DNA of 64,000 nucleotides from Amycolatopsis saalfeldensis. GTDB lineage: Bacteria > Actinomycetota > Actinomycetes > Mycobacteriales > Pseudonocardiaceae. The stretch lies in the NCBI RefSeq assembly GCF_900110575.1, contig NZ_FOEF01000021.1, positions 121,337-185,336 on the forward strand, in the 5' to 3' direction. The translations under genes were made by a program, and so were the position numbers. Below, piece by piece: positions 23,689-31,104 of the stretch (its first letter is position 1; the number at the start of each line of letters is the position of its first letter). The notes beneath the pieces were generated by a model. The model was not told the origin of the DNA. It made no database searches and was given only the letters and a program-made list of their open reading frames with translations.

Positions 23689-26133
23689 ATGACCGTCAGA
23701 AAAGTGCGCACCGCCGCCGTGGCCACCGCCGCCGGTTTGGCGCTCTCCCTGCTCGCCCTGCCGGTGACCCCGGCCGGCGCGGCCCCGGCCCAGCCCGCCG
23801 CCGACCCCCAGGCCCTCGCGGCCACGGCCTCCGACCAGGCCGCCGCCGCAGGTCTGGACCAGCTGCGCAAGGGCGCGGACGAGGCGTTCCACCGCCTCGG
23901 CACCACCCCGGGCGGCGCCGGGCTGTTCTACAGCTCCTACGAGCGCACCTACCGCGGCCTGAAGGTCGTGGGCGGTGACGCGGTGGTCGTCGCCGACGGT
24001 GCCGGCCGCGTCCTCGACACCGCGGCCGCCGAGACGGCGCCGATCGGCGTGGCCACCAAAGCGGCCTTCGACGCCACCAAGGCCGCCTCCGTCGCCCGCA
24101 CCCAACTGCCCACTGTGGACAGTGTGAGCGCACCGGAGCTGGTCGTGCTGGCGGGCTCGGCGCCGAAGCTGGCGTACGAGGTCGTCGTCGCGGGCCGCAC
24201 CGCGAAGGCGCCCAGCAACCTGCACGTGTTCGTGGACGCGGCCACCGGCGCCGTGCTCGACCAGCGCGACGATGTGAAGGCCGAAGCCCCCGAGACCACC
24301 GGAAGCGCTGGGAGCACTGCGCTGGCCGGCACCGGCAACAGCTACTACGTGGGCAATGTCGGCATCGACACCACCGGCTCCGGCAGCTCGTTCTCGATGC
24401 GCGACCCGGGCCGCACCGGGATCAGCTGCGGCCGTGAGGGCGGCTCGGTGTTCACCGGCACCGACAACGCCTGGGGCAGCGGCAGCGGCACCGACCTCGA
24501 GACCGCCTGCGTGGACACGCTGTTCAGCGTCCAGACCGAGTGGAACATGCTGCGCGACTGGCTGGGCCGCAACGGCATCAACGGCTCCGGCGGCGGCTAC
24601 CCCGCTTCGGTCGGCCTCAACGACGTGAACGCCTACTGGAACGGCTCGTCCACCCACTTCGGCCACTCGCAGGACAACCGGCGCCAGGCCACGTCGATGG
24701 ACGTCGTCGGGCACGAGTTCGGCCACGGCATCTTCCAGACCACCCCGGGCGGCGCCGGCGGCGGCAACGAGAACGGCGGGCTGAACGAGTCCACCGGCGA
24801 CATCTTCGGCGCGCTCACCGAGGCGTACGCGAACAACCCCAAGGACACCCCGGACTACCAGGTCGGCGAGGGCGTCAACCTGGTCGGCCAGGGCCCGATC
24901 CGCTATATGTACGACCCGTCGCTGGTCGGCGACCCGAACTGCTACTCCTCGTCGATCCCGAGCACCGAGGTGCACGCCGCCGCGGGCCCGCAGAACCACT
25001 GGTTCTACCTGCTGGCCGAGGGTTCCGCGGCCGCGGGCAAGCCCGCCAGCCCGACCTGTGACAACAGCACCGTCAGCGGGATCGGCATTCAGAAGGCGGG
25101 CAAGATCTTCTACAACGGCCTGTTGAAGAAGACCTCCTCGTGGAACCACAAGGCCGCCCGCAAGGCGACGCTCGAAGCCGCGCTGGCGCTGTACCCGGGC
25201 AGCTGCACGGAGTTCACCGCCGTGAAGGCGGCCTGGAACGCGGTCAGCGTGCCCGCCGTCAGCGGTGAGCCGTCCGGCTGCAGCACGCGCGCCGCGGTCG
25301 CCCCGGACATCTCGCTCGCGAACATCAAGGCGCACCTGAACCAGTTGCAGGCCATCGCCCAGCAGAACGGCGGGAACCGCTCCGCCGGCGGTGGTTACGC
25401 GGCCTCGGTGTCCTATGTGGAGCAGAAACTGCAGGCCGCCGGCTACACCGTCACCCGGCAGACCTGCACGAGCTGCGCGGGCCGCACGCAGAACCTGATC
25501 GCGGAATGGCCGAAGGGCGACGCGAACCAGGTGCTCATGCTGGGCGCGCACCTCGACAGCGTGAGCGCCGGGCCGGGCATCAACGACAACGGCTCCGGCA
25601 GCGCGTCGATCCTCGAAGTCGCGCTGACCCTGGCGCGCACGGACCCGGCGATGGCCGAGCGCGTGCGCTTCGCGTGGTGGGCCGACGAGGAGTCGGGCAT
25701 GCGCGGTTCGCGGTTCTACGTCAGCAGCCTGTCCTCGGCCGACCGCACGAAGATCAAGACCTACTTGAACTTCGACATGATCGGCTCGAAGAACTGGGGT
25801 TACTTCGTCTACGACGACGTGGCCTCGGTGAAGGCGGTGTTCGACGAGTACTTCACGTCCGTCGGCATCCAGACCGAGGGCGACAGCGAGGGTGACGGCC
25901 GCTCGGACCACGCGTCGTTCAAGAGCGCGGGCATCCCGGTCGGCGGGCTGGCCACCGGCGCCGGTGACGTGAAGACCGCCGCCCAGCAACAGAAGTGGGG
26001 CGGCACCGCGGGCGCCGCGTTCGACAACTGCTACCACCGCTCGTGCGACACCGTTTCGAACATCCCGGACACGCCGCTGGAACGCAACAGCGACGCGATC
26101 GGCTACGCGGTCTGGAAGCTCGCGACCACGTGA
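23689..26133 (+). CDS. Secreted M4 metallopeptidase fused to M28 aminopeptidase
   Basis: An 814-residue exoenzyme. Signal peptide with cleavage near PAGAAPAQ; then an FTP/PepSY-type propeptide (about 35-200); an M4 thermolysin-like domain with HEFGH (first His 342), NESTGD supplying the third zinc ligand, and HAAAGPQNHW; then from about 545 an M28 domain with GAHLDSV, NDNGSGSAS, WWADEESGMRG and SDHASF, the dizinc ligands. It would combine endo- and aminopeptidase activity on extracellular protein. ATG 23689 follows GAGAGGACC. The chitinase downstream is also secreted, pointing to a polymer-feeding island inserted between the LOG and dapE genes. Confidence 0.88.
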   Translation: MTVRKVRTAAVATAAGLALSLLALPVTPAGAAPAQPAADPQALAATASDQAAAAGLDQLRKGADEAFHRLGTTPGGAGLFYSSYERTYRGLKVVGGDAVVVADGAGRVLDTAAAETAPIGVATKAAFDATKAASVARTQLPTVDSVSAPELVVLAGSAPKLAYEVVVAGRTAKAPSNLHVFVDAATGAVLDQRDDVKAEAPETTGSAGSTALAGTGNSYYVGNVGIDTTGSGSSFSMRDPGRTGISCGREGGSVFTGTDNAWGSGSGTDLETACVDTLFSVQTEWNMLRDWLGRNGINGSGGGYPASVGLNDVNAYWNGSSTHFGHSQDNRRQATSMDVVGHEFGHGIFQTTPGGAGGGNENGGLNESTGDIFGALTEAYANNPKDTPDYQVGEGVNLVGQGPIRYMYDPSLVGDPNCYSSSIPSTEVHAAAGPQNHWFYLLAEGSAAAGKPASPTCDNSTVSGIGIQKAGKIFYNGLLKKTSSWNHKAARKATLEAALALYPGSCTEFTAVKAAWNAVSVPAVSGEPSGCSTRAAVAPDISLANIKAHLNQLQAIAQQNGGNRSAGGGYAASVSYVEQKLQAAGYTVTRQTCTSCAGRTQNLIAEWPKGDANQVLMLGAHLDSVSAGPGINDNGSGSASILEVALTLARTDPAMAERVRFAWWADEESGMRGSRFYVSSLSSADRTKIKTYLNFDMIGSKNWGYFVYDDVASVKAVFDEYFTSVGIQTEGDSEGDGRSDHASFKSAGIPVGGLATGAGDVKTAAQQQKWGGTAGAAFDNCYHRSCDTVSNIPDTPLERNSDAIGYAVWKLATT

Positions 26134-26143
26134 GCGCACGCCC

Positions 26144-26184
26144 GCCGTCACCCCGCCCGGCCGTGAGCCGGATGGGGTGACGGC
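26144..26184 (+). terminator. Hairpin after the protease gene
   Basis: GCCGTCACCCC (26144-26154) pairs with GGGGTGACGGC (26174-26184); CCGGC and GCCGG inside the loop can extend it. It lies 11 bases beyond the protease stop and should separate the protease and chitinase transcripts. Confidence 0.7.
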
Positions 26185-26262
26185 GCGGCGTTCGCCACTC
26201 TCGCCCGGCCCGCGGACCCGGGCAGCCCGGCCCAGCCCCCTGCGCCCGGCCAGACCCGCCCT

Positions 26263-26278
26263 AGTTGTCTAGACCACC
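26263..26278 (+). promoter_or_regulatory. DasR-responsive element (dre)-like operator
   Basis: AGTTGTCTAGACCACC matches the dre palindrome AGTGGTCTAGACCACT at 14 of 16 positions. In Streptomyces DasR binds dre sites and represses chitinase and N-acetylglucosamine genes until glucosamine 6-phosphate accumulates. The site lies 83 bases before a chitinase gene, exactly the expected target type. DasR itself is not in the window. Confidence 0.65.
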
Positions 26279-26360
26279 TGTTCGTAGGTAGTCAACCGCC
26301 GAGCGGGGCGCCTACCGTTCTCCGACAACGTCGTGCGCTGTTCTCGAGACGGGAGCCGGT

Positions 26361-27413
26361 ATGTTCACCCGGAAGTCACGTGTGTTCGGCGCCGCGCTGG
26401 CCGCGCTGCTCGCCCTCCCGCTCACCTGGGCCGCGCCCGCCGGAGCGTCCGCGCAAGGCGACGCCTGCGCGGTGAAATCGCGGCCGTCGGGCAAGGTCCT
26501 GCAGGGTTACTGGGAGAACTGGGACGGCGCCGCGAACGGCGTCCACCCCGGCCTCGGCTGGACCCCGATCACCAACCCCGACATCGCGGCCCACGGTTAC
26601 AACGTGCTCAACGCCGCGTTCCCGGTGATCCGGTCCGACGGCACCGTGCTGTGGCAGGACGGCATGGACACCGGCGTGAAGGTCGCGACCCCGGCCGAGA
26701 TGTGCGCCGCGAAGGACGCCGGCGCCACGATCCTGATGTCGATCGGCGGCGCGACGGCCGGCATCGACCTGAGCGCCTCGACGGTGGCCGACAAGTTCGT
26801 CAGCACCATCGTGCCGATCCTCAAGCAGTACAACTTCGACGGGATCGACATCGACATCGAGACCGGCCTCACCGGCAGCGGCGACATCAACACCCTGTCC
26901 GCCTCGCAGTCGAACCTGATCCGGATCATCGACGGCGTGCTGGCGCAGATGCCGTCGAACTTCGGCCTCACGATGGCGCCGGAAACCGCGTACGTCACCG
27001 GCGGCAGCGTCACCTACGGCTCGATCTGGGGCTCGTACCTGCCGATCATCAAGAAGTACGCCGACAACGGCCGCCTGTGGTGGCTGAACATGCAGTACTA
27101 CAACGGCAGCATGTACGGCTGCTCCGGCGACAGCTACGAGGCCGGCACCGTCACCGGCTTCACCAAGCAGACCCAGTGCCTCAACGACGGCCTCACCGTG
27201 CAGGGCACCACCGTCAAGGTCCCGTACGACAAGCAGGTCCCCGGCCTGCCCGCCCAATCCGGCGCCGGCGGCGGTTATATGACCCCGGACCTCGTGTCGC
27301 AGGCCTACGGCTCGGTCTCCGGCGTCAAGGGCCTGATGACCTGGTCACTGAACTGGGACGGCTCGAAGGGCTGGACCTTCGGCGACAACGTCAAGTCGCT
27401 CGAAGGCCGCTGA
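26361..27413 (+). CDS. Secreted chitinase, GH18
   Basis: A 350-residue secreted hydrolase. Signal peptide ends near AGASAQG. The GH18 substrate strand ILMSIGGATAG and the catalytic motif FDGIDIDIE (DxxDxDxE, Glu as acid) are intact, as are the later MAPETAYV and WWLNMQYYN strands. It lacks a separate carbohydrate-binding domain, so it is a compact single-domain enzyme. It would release chitobiose from chitin outside the cell. ATG 26361 follows GGGAGCC. A dre-like site upstream suggests control by N-acetylglucosamine through DasR. Confidence 0.92.
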   Translation: MFTRKSRVFGAALAALLALPLTWAAPAGASAQGDACAVKSRPSGKVLQGYWENWDGAANGVHPGLGWTPITNPDIAAHGYNVLNAAFPVIRSDGTVLWQDGMDTGVKVATPAEMCAAKDAGATILMSIGGATAGIDLSASTVADKFVSTIVPILKQYNFDGIDIDIETGLTGSGDINTLSASQSNLIRIIDGVLAQMPSNFGLTMAPETAYVTGGSVTYGSIWGSYLPIIKKYADNGRLWWLNMQYYNGSMYGCSGDSYEAGTVTGFTKQTQCLNDGLTVQGTTVKVPYDKQVPGLPAQSGAGGGYMTPDLVSQAYGSVSGVKGLMTWSLNWDGSKGWTFGDNVKSLEGR

Positions 27414-27421
27414 AGCCGCCG

Positions 27422-28495
27422 TTACCCCAGGAACTTGCGCAGCACGTCCGTGACCTGCCGGATCTCCGCGACCCGGACGTTCTCCTGCTGGGTGTGCGCC
27501 AAGGTCGGGTTGCCGGGGCCGAAGTTGACCGAGGCCATGCCCCGGGCGGCGAACCGGGCGACGTCCGTCCAGCCGAGCTTGGCGGCGGCCCGGCCGCCCG
27601 CGGCGGCCACCAGCTCCGCGGCGGCGGGCGCGGACAGGCCCGGCAGCGCGCCCGGCGACATGTCCACAAGGGACACATCGTGCCCGTCGAACACCTCGCG
27701 CACGTGGGCCTCGGCCTGGGCGGGACTGCGGTCGGGGGCGAAACGGTGGTTGACGGTCAGCACGGCGGCGTCCGGGACCACGTTGCCCGCCACGCCGCCG
27801 GAGATGCCGGTGGCCTGGAGGCCTTCGCGGTAGGTCAGGCCGTCGATGTCGACCACCCGCGGGCTGTACTCGGCCAGCCGCCGCAGGGGCTCGGAAAGCG
27901 CGTGGATGGCGTTCTCCCCCATCCACGCCCGCGCGGTGTGCGCGCGCGTCCCGCTCTTGCGGACCTCGACCCGCAGGGTGCCCTGGCAGCCGGCCTCGAT
28001 CACGCCGTTCGACGGCTCCCCGACGATCGCCAGGTCACCCGCCAGCCACTCCGGCAGCTCGCGCTCGATGCGCCCGAGGCCGTTCTTCACGGCCTCGACC
28101 TCTTCGTTGTCGTAGAAGACAAAGGTGACGTCGTGCCTCGGCTCCGCCAGCGTCGCGGCGAGGTGCAGGAAGACGGCGTCGCCGCCCTTCATGTCGACCG
28201 AGCCGAGGCCGTGCAGCGTCTCCTCGTCGCCGGCGCCCGAGCGCCGCGACGGCAGGTTGTCGTTCAACGGCACCGTGTCGAGATGCCCGGCGAGCACGAT
28301 CCGCGACGGGCGGCCGAGATTCGTGCGCGCGAGCACGGCATCGCCGTTGCGCACCACTTCCAGGTGCGGCGCCTGCGCGCGCAACGCCGCCTCCACCGCG
28401 TCCGCCAGCTCGGTCTCCTGCCCGGAGACACTGAACACGTCCACGAGGGCGGCAGTCAGGTCGGCAGGATCGGCGCGCAGCTCGAGGGAGGTCAT
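27422..28495 (-). CDS. dapE: Succinyl-diaminopimelate desuccinylase
   Basis: A 357-residue M20 dizinc hydrolase that frees LL-diaminopimelate from N-succinyl-diaminopimelate in lysine and peptidoglycan synthesis. Metal-site motifs: AGHLDTVP, GLGSVDMKGGDAV, YDNEEVEAVKNGLG with the catalytic Glu, IVGEPSN, and a C-terminal HTQQENV His. TACGGT six bases before the ATG suggests a leaderless transcript. It is divergent from the lipoprotein and dapD genes, as dapE and dapD are in mycobacteria. The gene converges on the chitinase with only eight bases between. Confidence 0.93.
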   Translation of the reverse strand: MTSLELRADPADLTAALVDVFSVSGQETELADAVEAALRAQAPHLEVVRNGDAVLARTNLGRPSRIVLAGHLDTVPLNDNLPSRRSGAGDEETLHGLGSVDMKGGDAVFLHLAATLAEPRHDVTFVFYDNEEVEAVKNGLGRIERELPEWLAGDLAIVGEPSNGVIEAGCQGTLRVEVRKSGTRAHTARAWMGENAIHALSEPLRRLAEYSPRVVDIDGLTYREGLQATGISGGVAGNVVPDAAVLTVNHRFAPDRSPAQAEAHVREVFDGHDVSLVDMSPGALPGLSAPAAAELVAAAGGRAAAKLGWTDVARFAARGMASVNFGPGNPTLAHTQQENVRVAEIRQVTDVLRKFLG

Positions 28496-28538
28496 ACCGG
28501 CACCGTACCCAGCGGGCGCGAGGGCTACCGTGAGGGAC
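28496..28538. promoter_or_regulatory. Divergent leaderless promoters, dapE and lipoprotein gene
   Basis: The complement of 28502-28507 (TACGGT) lies six bases before the dapE ATG. On the plus strand TACCGT (28526-28531) lies seven bases before GTG 28539. Both fit -10 elements placing +1 on the start codon. No -35 is obvious on either strand. The plus-strand motif GGCTACCGTGA recurs before dapD (28996-29006). Confidence 0.45.
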
Positions 28539-28982
28539 GTGCGCACGCGAAGCTCCCTGGTCGCCCTGAGCGGCATCCTGGCCTTGGCTCTCGCCGGCTG
28601 CGGCAACGAGGCAGGCCCCACCCCCGGTCCGAACCCCGGCACCGCCGGCCCGGACGCGCTGCCGATCAAGCTCGACGCGCTGTCCGCCGACGCCTGCTAC
28701 GGCAGCCCGGAGACCCAGCTGCCGAAGGGGTGCGAGAAATACGTCACGGAGGTCGGCGGCACCGCGGGCGCCGTGCACCAGCGCGCGCAGGCGGGCAAAA
28801 CCGTCGACCGGCCGCTCGACGGCGAGGCCAGCGGCCTGGACCAGGCGGTCAACTCGTTCCGCGCGGCGGGCTGCACCACCGTGCCGACCCCCGGCGGCGC
28901 CTGCACGAAGGCGCTCACGGACATCTCCGCGGCACTGGATTCGATCAAGAAAATCGTGAACCAGCAGGCCACCACGGGTTGA
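28539..28982 (+). CDS. Small secreted lipoprotein
   Basis: A 147-residue lipoprotein of unknown function. The signal peptide (RTRSSLVALSGILALALAGC) ends in the lipobox LAGC with Cys21 as the lipid site. The mature part starts with a Pro/Gly-rich linker and then has four further Cys residues (in DACYG, KGCEK, AGCTT and GACTK), probably two disulfides. GTG 28539 was chosen for the -10 spacing and signal-peptide length; GTG 28530 is an alternative. It sits between dapE and dapD, in the same direction as dapD. Confidence 0.75.
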   Translation: MRTRSSLVALSGILALALAGCGNEAGPTPGPNPGTAGPDALPIKLDALSADACYGSPETQLPKGCEKYVTEVGGTAGAVHQRAQAGKTVDRPLDGEASGLDQAVNSFRAAGCTTVPTPGGACTKALTDISAALDSIKKIVNQQATTG

Positions 28983-29010
28983 GGCGCGTCGCTCGGCTAC
29001 CGTGACCGGC

Positions 29011-29991
29011 GTGAGCGAGCAGACCCCTGACCCCGAAACGACCGGCGCCGTCGGCGTCGGGCTGGCCACCGTCACCGCCGACGGGACGGTGCTGGACACC
29101 TGGTACCCGCACCCGAAGCTGACCGAAGCGGGCACGAGCGGCACCGAGCGGCTGTCCGCCGCCGAGACCGCCGAGCTGCTCGGCGAGGCCGCCGTCACCC
29201 TGCTGGGCCCGGACACCGACCGCGGTGTCGAGGTCGTCGCGGTGCGCGTGACGATCGGCCGCCTGGCCGAGGCCCCCGCCGACGCCCACGACGTCTACCT
29301 GCGGCTGCACCTGCTGTCGCACCGCCTGGTCCAGCCGCGCGGCCAGAGCCTCGACGGCATCTTCGGCCTTCTGGCCAACGTCGTGTGGACCAACCACGGC
29401 CCCTGCCCCGTCGAGGCCTTCGAGCAGACCCGGTTGCGGCTGCGCTCCCGCGGCGCCGTGACCGTGTACGGCGTGGACAAGTTCCCGCGAATGGTCGACT
29501 ACGTGCTGCCCACCGGCGTGCGCATCGCCGACGCCGACCGCGCGCGTCTCGGCGCCCACCTCGCGTCCGGCACCACCGTGATGCACGAAGGCTTCGTCAA
29601 CTACAACGCCGGCACGCTCGGCGCGTCGATGGTCGAGGGCCGCATCTCGGCCGGCGTGGTCGTGGGCGACGGCAGCGACGTCGGCGGCGGCGCGTCCATC
29701 ATGGGCACGCTTTCGGGCGGCGGCACCGAGGTGATCTCGATCGGCGAGCGCTGCCTGATCGGCGCGAACGGCGGCGTCGGCATCTCGCTCGGCGACGATT
29801 CGGTCGTCGAGGCCGGCTTGTACGTGACGGCGGGCACCAAGGTCGTCGTCGAGGGCAAGACCGTCAAGGCACGGGAGATCTCCGGCATCTCGGGCGCGGT
29901 GTTCCGCCGCAACTCGGCCACCGGCGCCGTCGAGGTCGTGGCCCGCACCGGCGTGGGCATCGAGCTGAACGCGGCCCTGCACGCGAACTGA
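29011..29991 (+). CDS. dapD: Tetrahydrodipicolinate N-succinyltransferase
   Basis: A 326-residue enzyme that succinylates tetrahydrodipicolinate in the lysine/DAP pathway, a partner to DapE and DapC in this window. It is the long actinobacterial DapD: a globular N-terminal half, FPRMVDYVLPTGVRI, then a left-handed beta helix of hexapeptide repeats (VVVGDGSDVGGGASIMG, IGERCLIGANGGVGISLGD). MHEGFVNYNAGTLG lies in the active-site region. GTG 29011 sits seven bases after TACCGT, suggesting a leaderless start; GTG 29002 is possible. A hairpin follows at 30038-30070. Confidence 0.93.
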   Translation: MSEQTPDPETTGAVGVGLATVTADGTVLDTWYPHPKLTEAGTSGTERLSAAETAELLGEAAVTLLGPDTDRGVEVVAVRVTIGRLAEAPADAHDVYLRLHLLSHRLVQPRGQSLDGIFGLLANVVWTNHGPCPVEAFEQTRLRLRSRGAVTVYGVDKFPRMVDYVLPTGVRIADADRARLGAHLASGTTVMHEGFVNYNAGTLGASMVEGRISAGVVVGDGSDVGGGASIMGTLSGGGTEVISIGERCLIGANGGVGISLGDDSVVEAGLYVTAGTKVVVEGKTVKAREISGISGAVFRRNSATGAVEVVARTGVGIELNAALHAN

Positions 29992-30004
29992 ACCCCGGTC
30001 GCCT

Positions 30005-30026
30005 GTTCACCTGCCGTTCAACCGGA
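30005..30026 (+). promoter_or_regulatory. PHO-box-like tandem repeat, copy 1
   Basis: GTTCACCTGCC and GTTCAACCGGA are two adjoining 11-base units, the layout of the PhoP binding site of Streptomyces (tandem GTTCANNNNNN). It lies just past the dapD stop and about 85 bases ahead of the CHAD gene. Control of the CHAD gene by phosphate supply is inferred. Confidence 0.5.
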
Positions 30027-30037
30027 TCCGACCGCCG

Positions 30038-30070
30038 AAGGGCGCGTTTCCCATCATGGAGCGCGCCCTT
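30038..30070 (+). terminator. Hairpin after dapD
   Basis: AAGGGCGCG (30038-30046) pairs with CGCGCCCTT (30062-30070) across a 15-base loop. The position, 47 bases after the dapD stop and before the CHAD gene, fits a terminator. It lies between the two PHO-box-like repeats. Confidence 0.6.
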
Positions 30071-30091
30071 CGTCGTTTCGGCGAGGGGATT

Positions 30092-30113
30092 GTTCACCTA
30101 CCATTCAGGTGGT
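30092..30113 (+). promoter_or_regulatory. PHO-box-like tandem repeat, copy 2, over the CHAD start
   Basis: GTTCACCTACC and ATTCAGGTGGT are again two 11-base units. The first is identical to the first unit of copy 1 except for one base. TACCAT within it (30099-30104) also looks like a -10 element for a leaderless CHAD transcript. A PhoP site on the core promoter would more naturally repress than activate. Confidence 0.4.
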
Positions 30114-31092
30114 GACCGCCGAAGCAGACCCCGTGACGCCGGCCCGCCGCCGTGCCCCGAAGCCGACGGCCGCGGCCGAGCTGGGCCTGCCCGACGAACC
30201 CGCGAAGGCCGGGCCGGGCGACCCGGCGGCCACCCACGTCCGCGCGAAGCTCGACCACGAGCTGCGTGAGCTGCTGGCCCGCGAGCCGGGCACCCGCGCC
30301 GGCGCGGATCCCGAGGACCTGCACCAGATGCGCGTCGCGCTGCGGCGGATGCGCAGCGTGCTGAAGACGTCCGGCGCGCTGGTCGGCCCGGGCGCCGAGC
30401 GGGCGCGCGCCGAGCTCGGCTGGCTGGGCCAGTCACTCGGCGAGGTCCGGGACTACGACGTGCTGATCGGCCACCTGCGCGAGGTGATCGCGACGTTCGA
30501 GGTCCGCGACCAGCCCGCCGGCCGCCGTCTCGTCTCGGTCTTCGTCACCGAACGCGCCGCCGCCCGCAAGGGGCTCACGCGCGCCCTGTCCAGCGCCCGC
30601 TACGCGAGCCTGCTGCAGAGCGTCGCCCAGCTGACCCGCGCCCCGGACCACGAGATCGACGAGGCCCCGGCCCCGGACCGCGACCTGGTCGCCGACGTCC
30701 GCAAGCCGTACCGCCGCCTGGAGAAAGCCGTGCGCGCCCTGCCCGCCGACCCGCCGGACGACGACCTGCACGCCCTGCGCATCCACGGCAAGAAGCTCCG
30801 CTACAACGCCGAGCTGGCCCGCTCCTCGGCGAAGAAGAAGCAGGCCGCGAAGCTCGCCGCGCTGGTGAAAGCGACCCGCAAACTCCAGACCGTCCTCGGT
30901 GACCACCAGGACGCCGTGGTGGCCACCGACCGCGTCCGGTCCCTCCTGCCCACCGCGGACGCCGACCTCGGTTTCGTCGCGGGCCGCATCGCCGAACACG
31001 AACTCCGCAAACGCACCGAGGCCCGTGCCGCCTGGCCGGCCGTCTGGGCCCGGATCCGGAAAACCGCACTCGCCACCGGCCCGGCCACCTGA
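30109..31092 (+). CDS. CHAD-domain protein
   Basis: A 327-residue protein with the all-helical CHAD fold, two four-helix bundles rich in conserved His, Arg and Lys: DLHQMRVALRRMRSVLKTSG, LGQSLGEVRDYDVLIGHLR, LHALRIHGKKLRYNAEL and LQTVLGDHQDAVVATDRV. CHAD domains bind inorganic polyphosphate and localise to polyphosphate granules. The upstream GTTCA repeats resemble PhoP sites, which would link it to phosphate starvation. The start is a GTG doublet (30109 or 30112); the possible -10 favours 30112. Confidence 0.88.
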   Translation: MVTAEADPVTPARRRAPKPTAAAELGLPDEPAKAGPGDPAATHVRAKLDHELRELLAREPGTRAGADPEDLHQMRVALRRMRSVLKTSGALVGPGAERARAELGWLGQSLGEVRDYDVLIGHLREVIATFEVRDQPAGRRLVSVFVTERAAARKGLTRALSSARYASLLQSVAQLTRAPDHEIDEAPAPDRDLVADVRKPYRRLEKAVRALPADPPDDDLHALRIHGKKLRYNAELARSSAKKKQAAKLAALVKATRKLQTVLGDHQDAVVATDRVRSLLPTADADLGFVAGRIAEHELRKRTEARAAWPAVWARIRKTALATGPAT

Positions 31093-31104
31093 ACCGAGCG
31101 GACC

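Noticed and set aside
23587..26151. 854-codon minus-strand frame opposite the protease
   Set aside because: Antisense shadow: no domain, no ribosome site, and composition (Arg/Val/Gly runs) typical of reversed GC-rich codons; the plus strand encodes a clear protease.
26333..29005. 890-codon plus-strand frame through chitinase, dapE and the lipoprotein
   Set aside because: It is out of frame with the chitinase motifs and antisense to dapE; no recognisable domain anywhere.
30038..30070. Hairpin between the GTTCA repeats considered as a riboswitch or attenuator of the CHAD gene
   Set aside because: It is a simple stem right after dapD and upstream of the probable leaderless CHAD start, so a terminator is the simpler reading.
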